DNA of 38,085 nucleotides from Verrucomicrobiaceae bacterium (GTDB lineage Bacteria > Verrucomicrobiota > Verrucomicrobiia > Verrucomicrobiales > DEV007). The stretch covers positions 1 to 38,085 of the forward strand of contig JAACDM010000253.1 in assembly GCA_009936795.1 (NCBI GenBank), in the 5' to 3' direction. Positions 1 through 8,700 of the stretch are shown here, in pieces; position 1 is the stretch's first letter; every line of letters begins with the position of its first letter. The notes under the pieces were generated by a model. It saw nothing but the letters and a program-made list of their open reading frames with translations. It was not told where the DNA came from and ran no database searches. A program made the translations under genes and the position numbers.

Positions 1-925
1 GCCCTAGCTCCTTTGCCCACGAGGGTCTGGGTTCCTGTGAGCTGACTGGCATTCAACCACAGCGACACGGTCAAGTTTCTTGCCAGAAGTTCCCTTCCCG
101 CGACAACAGCCTGTGCGCCACCCTCAAATGCAGCTGAAGTTCCCGTCGCCAGAGCTGGCAACTCGAGCTCTACACCATCAAACACCCCATCCCTTCGGCG
201 ACCAGACACATCGCGAAGAACAGTCTCGCCTGCTAATTCATCCAACGAGTAGTGCGCGAGCGAAACCGCCGGATTGACCGGCAAAGGGGGCTGATAGAAG
301 GGTTCAACGCCCTCAAGCCTTGATACCACATCTTCAAACCCCTCGTCGCCCGCGAAATTCGCGCCACCGTGATCGCCAGTATCGTTGGTCCAATCGCCAT
401 TGAAATAGCGAACGTCGATTGGGTAATAACCAGACTCAGGTAAGTCGATCGTCCCCGTAACCGTCATACTTCCATGCCCATTCACATAAACCACCGAACC
501 GTCGTCCGACGTCGTGGTGAACGTCCATTCGCCAGGCTCATCCACACGGAGATAGCCAACCATGCGGAACGCGGCATCTCCCAAATTCGTATCTTCTCCT
601 GATAGGCTATCACTGTCCGCTCCCAGCCACTCACTAATGAGATTTAGGTCATTAGTGAGTGTAGTCAAAGGTCGTGGCAACGAAGTTTCCTGTGGCAGAT
701 GTGTTATAAACATTCTCGTCCGCCCAGCCAGCATTCGCATTGTCAGCACCATTTGGACCGTCGTCAGCCCGATGTTGCGGTTCTCCCGACGTCGGGCGGA
801 AGGCTCCAGTAGTAGGCGACAAGCCCCTCTCCACTAGTCAGCGTGTCTAGTGGGTAAGGTGCTTGCGCGCACAGCTAGCTAGGCCAACTCCCAACAAGAA
901 CGAGGATGGGGGAGATGTTCACCAT
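1..925 (-). pseudogene. Disrupted PA14/LamG-like secreted protein gene (3' end beyond window)
   Basis: No single frame covers this stretch, but three successive minus-strand frames join into one recognisable product. From ATG 925 comes a short signal-peptide-like start, then an in-frame TAG at 875-877, then LCAQAPYPLDTLTSGEGL. The frame shifts by one base near 768 and gives GWADENVYNTSATGNF. It shifts again at the 13-bp hairpin (628-661) and gives LISEWLGADSDSL, GYLRVDEPGEWTF and TTSDDGSVVYVNG. The last two are typical of PA14-like carbohydrate-binding domains. The remainder (LAHYSLDELAGE, then LTVSLWLNASQLTGTQ) looks like the start of a LamG/concanavalin A-like domain that runs off the window. 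Both shifts require skipping one extra base. I infer a secreted surface or polysaccharide-binding protein that has decayed. Sequencing error is possible but less likely, because a nearby 6.7-kb ORF is intact. Confidence 0.68.
628..661. repeat. Perfect 13-bp inverted repeat with 8-nt loop
   Basis: The arms cactcactaatga (628-640) and tcattagtgagtg (649-661) are perfect reverse complements around the loop gatttagg. The hairpin sits exactly where the PA14 reading frame breaks on the minus strand, and it lacks a T-tract, so a simple terminator is not favoured. It could be a small inserted palindrome or a scar that caused the frameshift. Confidence 0.8.
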
Positions 926-967
926 CCTTCCGCAGCCAATTCCCCGGGTGGTATCAATGACCAATTC

Positions 968-2443
968 TCACTTCCACCGTGTCGGAAAGGCCATGGGGTC
1001 AAGCCCCCACACTAACGGAAGCAACCAATACACAAAGGCACTGAGCAACACAATCGAAATCAAATTCATCCATAGTCCAATACGTACCATGTCCGGTATG
1101 CGCAGGTGCCCCGAACCAAAGACGACCGCATTGGGAGGCGTGGCAACCGGAAGCATGAAAGCGCAAGAAGCTGCGACCGTAGCCGAAACCATGAGGATAA
1201 ACGGATGCACATTGATGGCCAATGCCATAGGAGCGAGCACCGGGAGCAGCATAGACGTCGTCGCGATGTTCGACGTGATCTCGGTAAGAAAGTTCACCGA
1301 GGCGATGAGCAAGACAATCAACACGATAAAAGACGCCCCATCGAGCAACGTCATTTGCCCACCGATCCAAGCCGCCAATCCAGATGACTTAAACCCCTCG
1401 GCTAAGGCCATGCCGCCACCGAACAAGAGCACGATGCCCCATGGAATCTCTTTCGCGTCGTCCCAGTCTAACAGCCGCTTCTTTGGCTGGCACGAAGGAA
1501 GCATAAACAAGACCAGCCCCGAAATCATGGCGATGATAGTGTCGTCTAGCTTGGGAAAAATCCCGACCTGCTTCTGAATACATGAACGGCTGATCCATGC
1601 GAGTGCCGTCAAGATGAAGACCACTAGCACGCCTTTCTCCTCGAACGACAACCGTCCAAACGATGCCAGCTGGGATTTGATTTCAGCTCTCCCGCCTGGC
1701 AAGGCTTTGCTTTCAAAACGAAAGGCCAGCCGCGTGAGATAAAGCCAACAAATAGCTAACAGAATCAGTGAAATAGGGAGACCAAACCGCAGCCATTGCG
1801 AGAAACTGATCTCGTATCCATAGAGTTCTTGCACAACTCCCGCGAGCACCAGGTTAGGCGGCGTTCCGACCAAAGTTGCCATCCCTCCAATGGACGCGCT
1901 GTAGGCAATGGCTAACATCAACGCCTTAGCGAATCGGTCGCTCTCGTCATCACTCGCGCCCAGACTCCCTCGCATCTGAGCAATAATTGCCATACCGATG
2001 GGCAACATCATCACTGAGGTCGCTGTGTTCGAAATCCACATCGATAGCCCTGCTGTGGCCAGCATGAATCCGAGAATGATCCGGGTCATGTGCGTACCAA
2101 TGGCGTGAATGATAGATAGAGCGATTCGTTTGTGTAGCCCCCATTTCTCAATGGCGATCGCGAGAAGGAACCCACCAATGTAGAGAAAAATGTATCGGTG
2201 CCCGTAGGCCGTGGTCGTCGACTGCAATGCCAAGGCACCCGTCAGCGGGAAGAGCACAATGGGCAGCAGGGCCGTCGCGGCAATGGGGATCACCTCCGTG
2301 ATCCACCAGATCGCAATCCACAAAGTCGATGCCAAGACGGCATTTGCCTCAGCACTCATTCCCTCCGGGCGAAAGCCGAACAGCACCAGAACAAAGGCCA
2401 AAGGCCCAGCCACGATGCCTAACCGTGCTGACGTTAGGGTCAT
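968..2443 (-). CDS. SLC13/DASS family anion (carboxylate):sodium symporter
   Basis: This 491-residue inner-membrane transporter has about 11-12 hydrophobic segments. The family imports di- or tricarboxylates (succinate, malate, citrate) or sulfate with sodium. Two hallmark Ser-Asn-Thr-type motifs are visible, one per repeat: SNTATSVMMLPIG (residue ~140) and TSNIATTSMLLPV (~390). There are also two proline-containing pore motifs, GTPPNLVLAG (~218) and ATPPNAVVFG (~435). Length matches bacterial DASS proteins. The ATG at 2443 lies 5 bases after the stop of the upstream M29 aminopeptidase gene, so the two are probably co-transcribed. Substrate cannot be assigned from the sequence. Confidence is high for the family and low for a specific substrate. 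Confidence 0.93.
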   Translation of the reverse strand: MTLTSARLGIVAGPLAFVLVLFGFRPEGMSAEANAVLASTLWIAIWWITEVIPIAATALLPIVLFPLTGALALQSTTTAYGHRYIFLYIGGFLLAIAIEKWGLHKRIALSIIHAIGTHMTRIILGFMLATAGLSMWISNTATSVMMLPIGMAIIAQMRGSLGASDDESDRFAKALMLAIAYSASIGGMATLVGTPPNLVLAGVVQELYGYEISFSQWLRFGLPISLILLAICWLYLTRLAFRFESKALPGGRAEIKSQLASFGRLSFEEKGVLVVFILTALAWISRSCIQKQVGIFPKLDDTIIAMISGLVLFMLPSCQPKKRLLDWDDAKEIPWGIVLLFGGGMALAEGFKSSGLAAWIGGQMTLLDGASFIVLIVLLIASVNFLTEITSNIATTSMLLPVLAPMALAINVHPFILMVSATVAASCAFMLPVATPPNAVVFGSGHLRIPDMVRIGLWMNLISIVLLSAFVYWLLPLVWGLDPMAFPTRWK

Positions 2444-2448
2444 CGCCG

Positions 2449-3543
2449 CTAGTTCAGAGGCTTGAGATCCTTGGCAAGAAACTTGCCATTTCGACGAATC
2501 ACCTCGCCATCAAAGGCAATCTCTCCCCCACCGTAGTCTGATCGTTGAATGCAAACCAAGTCCCAATGAATCTGGCTCTTGTTGCCGTTGGAAGCCTGTT
2601 CATAACACTGTCCTGGCGTGAAATGAAAGGAGCCGCCAATCTTCTCATCGAAGAGGATGTCGCGCATAGGATGCTTAATCTCTCGATTGAATCCAATGGC
2701 AAACTCTCCAATGAATCGCGCGCCTGCATCTGAATCGAGGATCTCGTTCAACTTCTCCGTATTGTTCGCGGTAGCTTCGATAATCTTCCCCTTTTCAAAA
2801 CGGAACTTCACTTGATCGAAGCTCGTTCCCTGATAAATCGACGGCGCATTGTAAGACAGAGTACCATTGATGGAATTCTTGATTGGTGCCGTGAAGACTT
2901 CGCCGTCCGGGATATTGTATTCCCCACCGCAGGCGATCGCAGGGATGTTTTTGATGCTGAATTTGAGATCAGTTCCAGGACCCGTGATGTGCACTTCGTC
3001 CGCCGCTTCCATCCGCTTCTTCAAAGCCCTCATTGCGGGTAAGAGCTTCTTGTAGTCTAACAAACAAACTTTGAAGTAGAAATCTTCGAAGGCCGCCGTG
3101 CTCATCCCCGCTTGCTGCGCCATCGAAGAGGTCGGCCAACGCAGGACACACCAACGCGTCTCATTCACCCGATAATTCAAGACGCGCCGCGCCTTCTTCA
3201 TGATAGCCTTCATCACATCAGGCTCCACGTCGGCCATTTCATTAATGTTGTGAGAACCACGAATCGCAATGTAAGCATCCATGGACTTCATCTGATGTAG
3301 CGCGTTCTTACTCAGAACATCCAAACGCGCGTCCTCAGCCGCGACACCCAATTCTCGAGTCACAAGGGAATCATGCAGTTGCACATGGGGGAAGGCGCCC
3401 ACATCCCGGGCAGCCCTGATCAGTGCCACAGGCATTTCCGAAGGAACATCAAAGGCATCGATCAGCACATGCTCTCCCTTTTTAAGGGATGTCGAATGAG
3501 TCACGAGTTGCTTTGCAAGCTTCTGAATGCGGGGATCGGTCAT
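2449..3543 (-). CDS. M29 family (AmpS/PepS-like) metallo-aminopeptidase
   Basis: The 364-residue product matches thermophilic-type M29 aminopeptidases, cytosolic enzymes that remove N-terminal residues from peptides using a dinuclear metal site. Visible features are the N-terminal MTDPRIQKLAKQLV, a central GPGTDLKFSI, and acid- and histidine-rich metal-site segments near the C-terminus: GGEYNIPDGEVFTAP (~230), IGEFAIGFN (~305) and GSFHFTPGQCY followed by QIHWDLVC. The frame extends upstream to 3690, but the added 49 residues do not look protein-like and cross the start of the divergent beta-lactamase gene, so I chose ATG 3543. It probably leads a two-gene operon with the DASS transporter. The 60-bp gap to the divergent gene must hold both promoters. 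Confidence 0.9.
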   Translation of the reverse strand: MTDPRIQKLAKQLVTHSTSLKKGEHVLIDAFDVPSEMPVALIRAARDVGAFPHVQLHDSLVTRELGVAAEDARLDVLSKNALHQMKSMDAYIAIRGSHNINEMADVEPDVMKAIMKKARRVLNYRVNETRWCVLRWPTSSMAQQAGMSTAAFEDFYFKVCLLDYKKLLPAMRALKKRMEAADEVHITGPGTDLKFSIKNIPAIACGGEYNIPDGEVFTAPIKNSINGTLSYNAPSIYQGTSFDQVKFRFEKGKIIEATANNTEKLNEILDSDAGARFIGEFAIGFNREIKHPMRDILFDEKIGGSFHFTPGQCYEQASNGNKSQIHWDLVCIQRSDYGGGEIAFDGEVIRRNGKFLAKDLKPLN

Positions 3544-3603
3544 GCACAGACTATGCGCAAGACTGAGCTTCTTGGAAGCGGAATGTCGTGGCACACTGCT
3601 GGT

Positions 3604-5076
3604 ATGAAAGCCTTGTTTGCACTCGCCTGTATCGCCCTCACCGGAATCGTGATCGCTGATCCTCTCCCTCGGGCAGCTCCCGAATCTCAAGGGGTGGCGT
3701 CGTCTGCGCTCGATACGGTCTTTAAGAAACTATCCGAAATCGATGCGGTGCATAGCACGATGATCGTCCGTCACGGCCAAGTTATTGCGGAAGGTTGGTG
3801 GCAGCCGTACACAGCACAACGCCGCCACAAGCTCTACTCGCTGAGCAAAAGCTTTACATCCACAGCCGTGGGCATGGCCATCGCCGAAGGCAAACTCAGT
3901 CTAGACGATACCGTGGTCTCCTTCTTTCCCGAGCACGCACCGGCATCGCCAAGCTATCACCTTAAGAACATGCGAATACGCGATCTCCTCAGCATGTCGA
4001 CAGGCCATGTGGGATGAGATCTTCAGAAATTCTCGTTCGCAGAATCCGACGGACCTCTAGCAAAAGCCTTCCTGCACCTTCCCGTCGCTCACAAGCCGGG
4101 CACTCATTTCCTCTACAACACCCCTGCCACCTACATGTGTTCTGCCATTGTCCAGAGGGTCACGGGCAAGACTGCCCATGACTACTTGAAGGCACGCCTA
4201 TTCCCTCAGTTGGGCATCGAGGACTCTCACTGGGAAACTTGCCCCGAAAGGGTGTCGCTTGGCGGCTATGGCCTCAATGTGAAGACGGAAGACATTGCCA
4301 AACTCGGTCAACTTTACCTCCAAAAAGGTGAATGGCGGGGCCAACGCCTTCTTCCCGCGGACTGGGTGGCCGCTGCCACTGCTCGGCAGACCTCCAATGG
4401 AAGTAATCCAAACAACGATTGGGACCAAGGCTACGGCTATCAATTCTGGCGATGCCGCTACAACGCCTACCGTGGAGACGGAGCGTTTGGCCAATTCTGC
4501 CTCGTCCTACCCGATCAGGACACGGTAGTCGCCATCACCAGTGGCACCAGCGACATGCAGGGGGTGATGAATGTCATTTGGGAATACCTTCTTCCTGCGC
4601 TAGCGCCCGTTGCCATTCCGGAGAATGCCAAGGCCCAGTCAGCTCTCTCCACATATCTAAGCAATCTTAAACTTCCGAACCTCAAGGGGAATCCTATGGA
4701 TCAGCAGGTAGCGCCCTTTCTGAATAAGCGCTATCAGTTCGCTGAGAACTCACACGGCTTCGAGGAGCTGATCTTCGTCCAGAAGGATGGACGTGCACAG
4801 TTGGCATTCAGGATGAAAGGGAAAGCTGCCTCCATGCAGGATCTTGGGCTAGCCTTAAACACACGCCTAGACCCTCAGTCATCGGCGAAGGCCGTGAGCC
4901 AGGCTGCCTGGTCTTCGCCAGAAACACTTATTTATCGTACCTACTACACACGCACTCCATACACCCTGACCTTACACATTACCTTCAAGGACAACAGAAT
5001 CAGCCAACAACCCGAGTGGAATGTGGCTTTCGGCCCTAAGAAACTGACACCACTGAAAGGAACCCTAACTCAGTAG
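3604..5076 (+). pseudogene. Serine beta-lactamase/penicillin-binding-fold hydrolase interrupted by in-frame TGA
   Basis: ATG 3604 opens a signal peptide (MKALFALACIALTGIVIADP) followed by a class-C-like serine hydrolase domain. The catalytic Ser-x-x-Lys is in LYSLSKSFTSTAVG (residue ~80). The frame stops at TGA 4015-4017 after LLSMSTGHVG and continues in the same frame with DLQKFSFAESDG. The second motif region (FLYNTPATYMCSAIVQRVTG) is present, and the frame stays open to TAG 5076. A single TGG-to-TGA change would explain the break. Intact neighbours terminate with TGA, so stop-codon reassignment is not supported. Without readthrough the product would keep the SxxK but lose the remaining active-site elements. 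An internal restart near 4135 would lack the catalytic serine. The family includes esterases and peptidases as well as beta-lactamases, so no resistance role is implied. Confidence 0.82.
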
Positions 5077-5227
5077 CACAATTGGTTGACAGTCCTGAGC
5101 CTCCAATCCGGTGAGGTCACAAAATCGTTGCGCCAGTCGCTTGGCCAGATTAAATAGAATTAGCGATATATCATGCAACCTTTTCACGTATGGTTGGTTA
5201 CTAGCTGCTTACGGGATTGTATTGAAA

Positions 5228-5623
5228 ATGAGCACCATTGAACAGCGAAGTGAAGAGCAACTGGATGTCCTCCTACAAGGATGGCGCCAGCCGGAAGTGG
5301 CCCCTGATTTTACGGCTTCTCTTCTTCAGCGCCTTCCAGTTCAAGAGCGTCCAGAGAATTCGAAGTTGGTTGCCTTTCCTGCCATCATGGGTCCGGGCAG
5401 TGTCATGGGGGCTGCGGCCGCCGTCCTCCTACTTCTGATCATCGGACTAGCCCATTCCTCTCGTGTTAAACTCGAGAGTGATCTCGTCGAGCTAGACAGC
5501 CATTCAGACGAAGCCATGTCTGATTTGTATCGTCTCATTCACCTTGAGGAACTCGCAAGCATGGATGATCTGGCACCTGAGGATGCCGATATGGCCCTCC
5601 TCCTCTTCGCCACAGGCGGCTAG
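5228..5623 (+). CDS. Small single-pass membrane protein, function unknown
   Basis: The 131-residue product starts MSTIEQRSEEQLDVLLQGWR. It has a soluble N-terminal ~60 residues, one hydrophobic helix (GAAAAVLLLLIIGLA, ~66-80), and an acidic C-terminal tail (SDEAMSDLYRLIHLEELASM). The pattern of a short cytosolic helix region, one membrane segment and a short tail resembles small anti-sigma-like proteins. However, no ECF sigma gene is adjacent and no zinc-binding HxxxCxxC motif is present, so I do not assign that function. I chose ATG 5228 over the upstream frame extension to 5111, which encodes cysteine- and arginine-rich sequence unlike the rest. It is followed by a strong hairpin at 5713-5744 and then the giant CotH protein, which it may precede in the genome without sharing a transcript. 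Confidence 0.6.
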   Translation: MSTIEQRSEEQLDVLLQGWRQPEVAPDFTASLLQRLPVQERPENSKLVAFPAIMGPGSVMGAAAAVLLLLIIGLAHSSRVKLESDLVELDSHSDEAMSDLYRLIHLEELASMDDLAPEDADMALLLFATGG

Positions 5624-5712
5624 TTGGATCAGCTCTCGGGCGGTATCTTTGAGAATAACGCCCCTGATAAAGTGCCAGGTAGCTTTGTAGGGCTGTGCGC
5701 CAATTGACAATA

Positions 5713-5744
5713 AATCTCACCAAGAATACCGTCTTGGTGAGATT
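5713..5744 (+). terminator. Perfect 13-bp stem-loop, probable terminator or leader hairpin
   Basis: Arms aatctcaccaaga (5713-5725) and tcttggtgagatt (5732-5744) pair perfectly around the 6-nt loop ataccg. It lies between the small membrane protein and the giant CotH gene. The downstream sequence is only weakly T-rich (cctctgccccc), so it may be a factor-independent terminator of modest strength or a 5' leader structure. Confidence 0.6.
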
Positions 5745-5766
5745 CCTCTGCCCCCAAACTCCGCTC

Positions 5767-8700
5767 TTGAAGCCCCACTTCATACGCTTAACGCTCAGCT
5801 TTGCCTTCTTTTCCCTGCTAATCACGAGCTCAGTCTGGGCTCAGATCATCGTTAGCGAGATCATGTTTCATCCACGCCACGTGAATGAAAAGGAGCCGGT
5901 AGCCCAAGAGTGTGTTGAACTCTGGAATCGAAGTTCTGAATCGATCAGCCTCGCAGAGTGGAAGTTTGATCGTGGGATCCATTTTACCCTCCCAGACATC
6001 GAAATCCCGGCTGATGGGATGGTCGTGATCGCGGCCGATCCAACCGCAGAGGTATTCAGCGATATTGCTCACCTGCTAGGACCGTGGACAGGTCGATTGA
6101 GCAATCGAGGTGAGCGGATCCGTCTACTGAATGCCACTGGCGACACCATCGATGAAGTGCACTATGCCGACCAGGGCGATTGGGCTGCACGAAGACAGAT
6201 AGATTTACTCGGGCAAGCAAGTTGGGAATGGGTCGCGCCCTCTGATGGAGATGGCTATTCCCTGGAGCTCGTCGATGCTCACTTGCCCAACGCAAATGGT
6301 CAGAACTGGAAATCCAGTCTCGTCGATGGTGGAACTCCAGGGAACCGAAACAGTCGGGAGGCAACTGATACAGCGCCTATCGTTGCCAACGTCCAACACC
6401 ATCCCGCTGTTCCTACAGCTCGCGAGCGCGTGATTGTCCGTGCCGAGTTTGCGAGTCGCCCTAACGACGTTATTTCTGCCACCCTACACTATCGAGCTTC
6501 AAGCTTCGAACCCGGTCCGTTCCGCACTTCTCCAATGTTCGCAGAGACTTCCGGATCTTATGCCGCGACGATTCCCCCATACCCTGACAAGACCGTGATC
6601 GAATTCTACGTCGCAGCTGGAGTTGGGCAAACCTCTCGCACTTGGCCTGCTCCGTCCAATGAAGACGGCAGCCAGTCGGCCAATGCGCTCTATCAAGTCG
6701 ATGACGAATTCGAGCCCAGCGATCAGCCCTACTACCGAATCGTCATGACCGTTCCCGAGGACGCACGTTTCCGCCCGAACGCCTTCCCGTCCCGCAGCGA
6801 CGCCCAAATGAACGCCACCTTCATCACCACACGCCGTGGCGATACAAGTATTCGCTACCAAGCAGGACTGCGACATCGCGGTAACGGAAGCCGAAGCCGC
6901 AATCCGCGGAGCTTTAAACTATCACTTCCATCAGATAATGCCTGGCGATCCCTAACTAGTCTCAATCTCGTCTCGCAATACAACTACCTCCAAACCTTCG
7001 GCCTCCATCTATTTAAAGTAGCCCAGCTCCCCTCACCCGAAGCCATCTTCGTGCAACTACGCCTGAACGGCATCAACTATGCGACCGAAGGCAATCGGTT
7101 CAATGTCCATTACGGCTCCTACGCCCACATCCAGCCTTTGAACGGCGAATTTGTTGACAAGGCCTTTCCCAGCGACAGTCGGGGCGATCTCTACAAGAAA
7201 GTCAGTGCCAATCCAAACCGTGACAGGAAACGTTGGGGAGTTCATTTCGAAGACCAAGTCGTCTATAATACCCCCAAGTGGCATGTCGCTGATCAGTGGA
7301 CAAAGGAAACCAATGGTTCAGCCAACGATTGGACCCGCTTTCAAGAGTTCATCGTCACGATCAATGAAACTCCTCCACAAGTCTACGTTGAGACCGTGTC
7401 TGAGGTGATCAATATCGAGCAATGGGTGCGCTGGTTTGCCCTAATGAATCTCCTCAACAACAACGAGACCAATCTCAGCCACGGAATTGATGATGACTAC
7501 TCCATCTACCAAGGAGCCTCCGATCCGCGCGTCGTCTTGCTGCCACACGATCTAGACACCATCTTTGGACTTGGAGACACAACCTCAAACCCCCAAGCGA
7601 CCATCTTTCAAATGCTCGACCCACGATTTGGCCGCGGTGATGCCCGTGTGCCCCAGCTAGAGGCATTCTTTAATCACCCCCACATTCGCCCTCTTTATTT
7701 CCAAGCCCTCGACGACCTCATCGAGACCGTTCTAAATCCCGACTCCTTCGAGCCTCTGTTAGACACCATTCTAGCGCATGTACCAACAAATCTGCGTGAG
7801 CGCATCAAGGCGTTCAATCGAGCCCGGCGACACCACGTCCGCTCGATCATCGATGCCCCTTTACGGGTAAACATGCTGGATTTGCCGTTCGATGGAGAAA
7901 GGTATGAAAGTACAAATGCGACCATCGATCTAAGCGGCACCGTGAGTCCTCGACTCGTCGACCGGGTCGTGATCAATGGGCAGGAAGTTGTCTATGATCG
8001 CGGTCGCGGCCAATGGTATGCCTCGGCACTCCCACTCAAAGAGGGATTAAACCTCCTTCGAATAGACGCGATGACCCAATCTGCAGAGGTCTTCAGCAGT
8101 CAGACCATTGCCATCAAAACGCCCATTGAATCTGGAAATACATTATCAGGACGACTCACAGAGAACACCATACTTTCCTCAGCGGAAGGTATCTACCGAG
8201 TTATCGATGATCTTATCGTTCCAAGCGGGATCACCCTCACGCTCTCGCAAGGAACAACTCTAAACTTTGCAAACGATGTCCAATTGATCGTCGCTGGTGG
8301 CACGCTTCTTGTCAACGGCACAGAGAGCCGTCCAGTCACGTTGAGTGGTCTCACCGACCGATTCTGGTCGGGGGTAACACTGCGAGGTCCTTCAACCAAT
8401 CACCGCCTCTCACACCTGCTCATTCAAGGTCTGCACGTGGGCTTACCAGCGATCACCCTTACAGACACTTCCCTGACAGCCGACCACCTTGATCTATCCT
8501 CACACATTGGGCTCTCGCTTTCACTCAATCGCTCCTCAATACAGCTTAGCAACAGCTCACTTTCATGGCGATCGCTCAACAGCACTGGTGGGCCACTGCC
8601 CAACTTTCCCCTAGCTTTAGAACAGAGTCATCTGGGAGAAGTAAGTATCATCAAACGCCCAATCTCAGATACTTCCGTCATCACCGTTTCCGGCAACACC

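Noticed and set aside
906-1577. Plus-strand 223-codon frame inside the transporter gene
   Set aside because: It is antisense to a clear DASS transporter and encodes no recognisable protein pattern.
4015-4017. TGA as a sense codon (recoding)
   Set aside because: Other intact genes here end in TGA and no recoding element is visible, so a nonsense mutation is the simpler reading.
5084-5227. TTGACA at ~5087 as promoter for the small membrane protein
   Set aside because: No acceptable -10 box follows at 16-18 bp, so I do not call a promoter.
5695-5766. GTG start for the giant CotH protein
   Set aside because: It would translate through the perfect hairpin, and the signal peptide fits a start at 5767.
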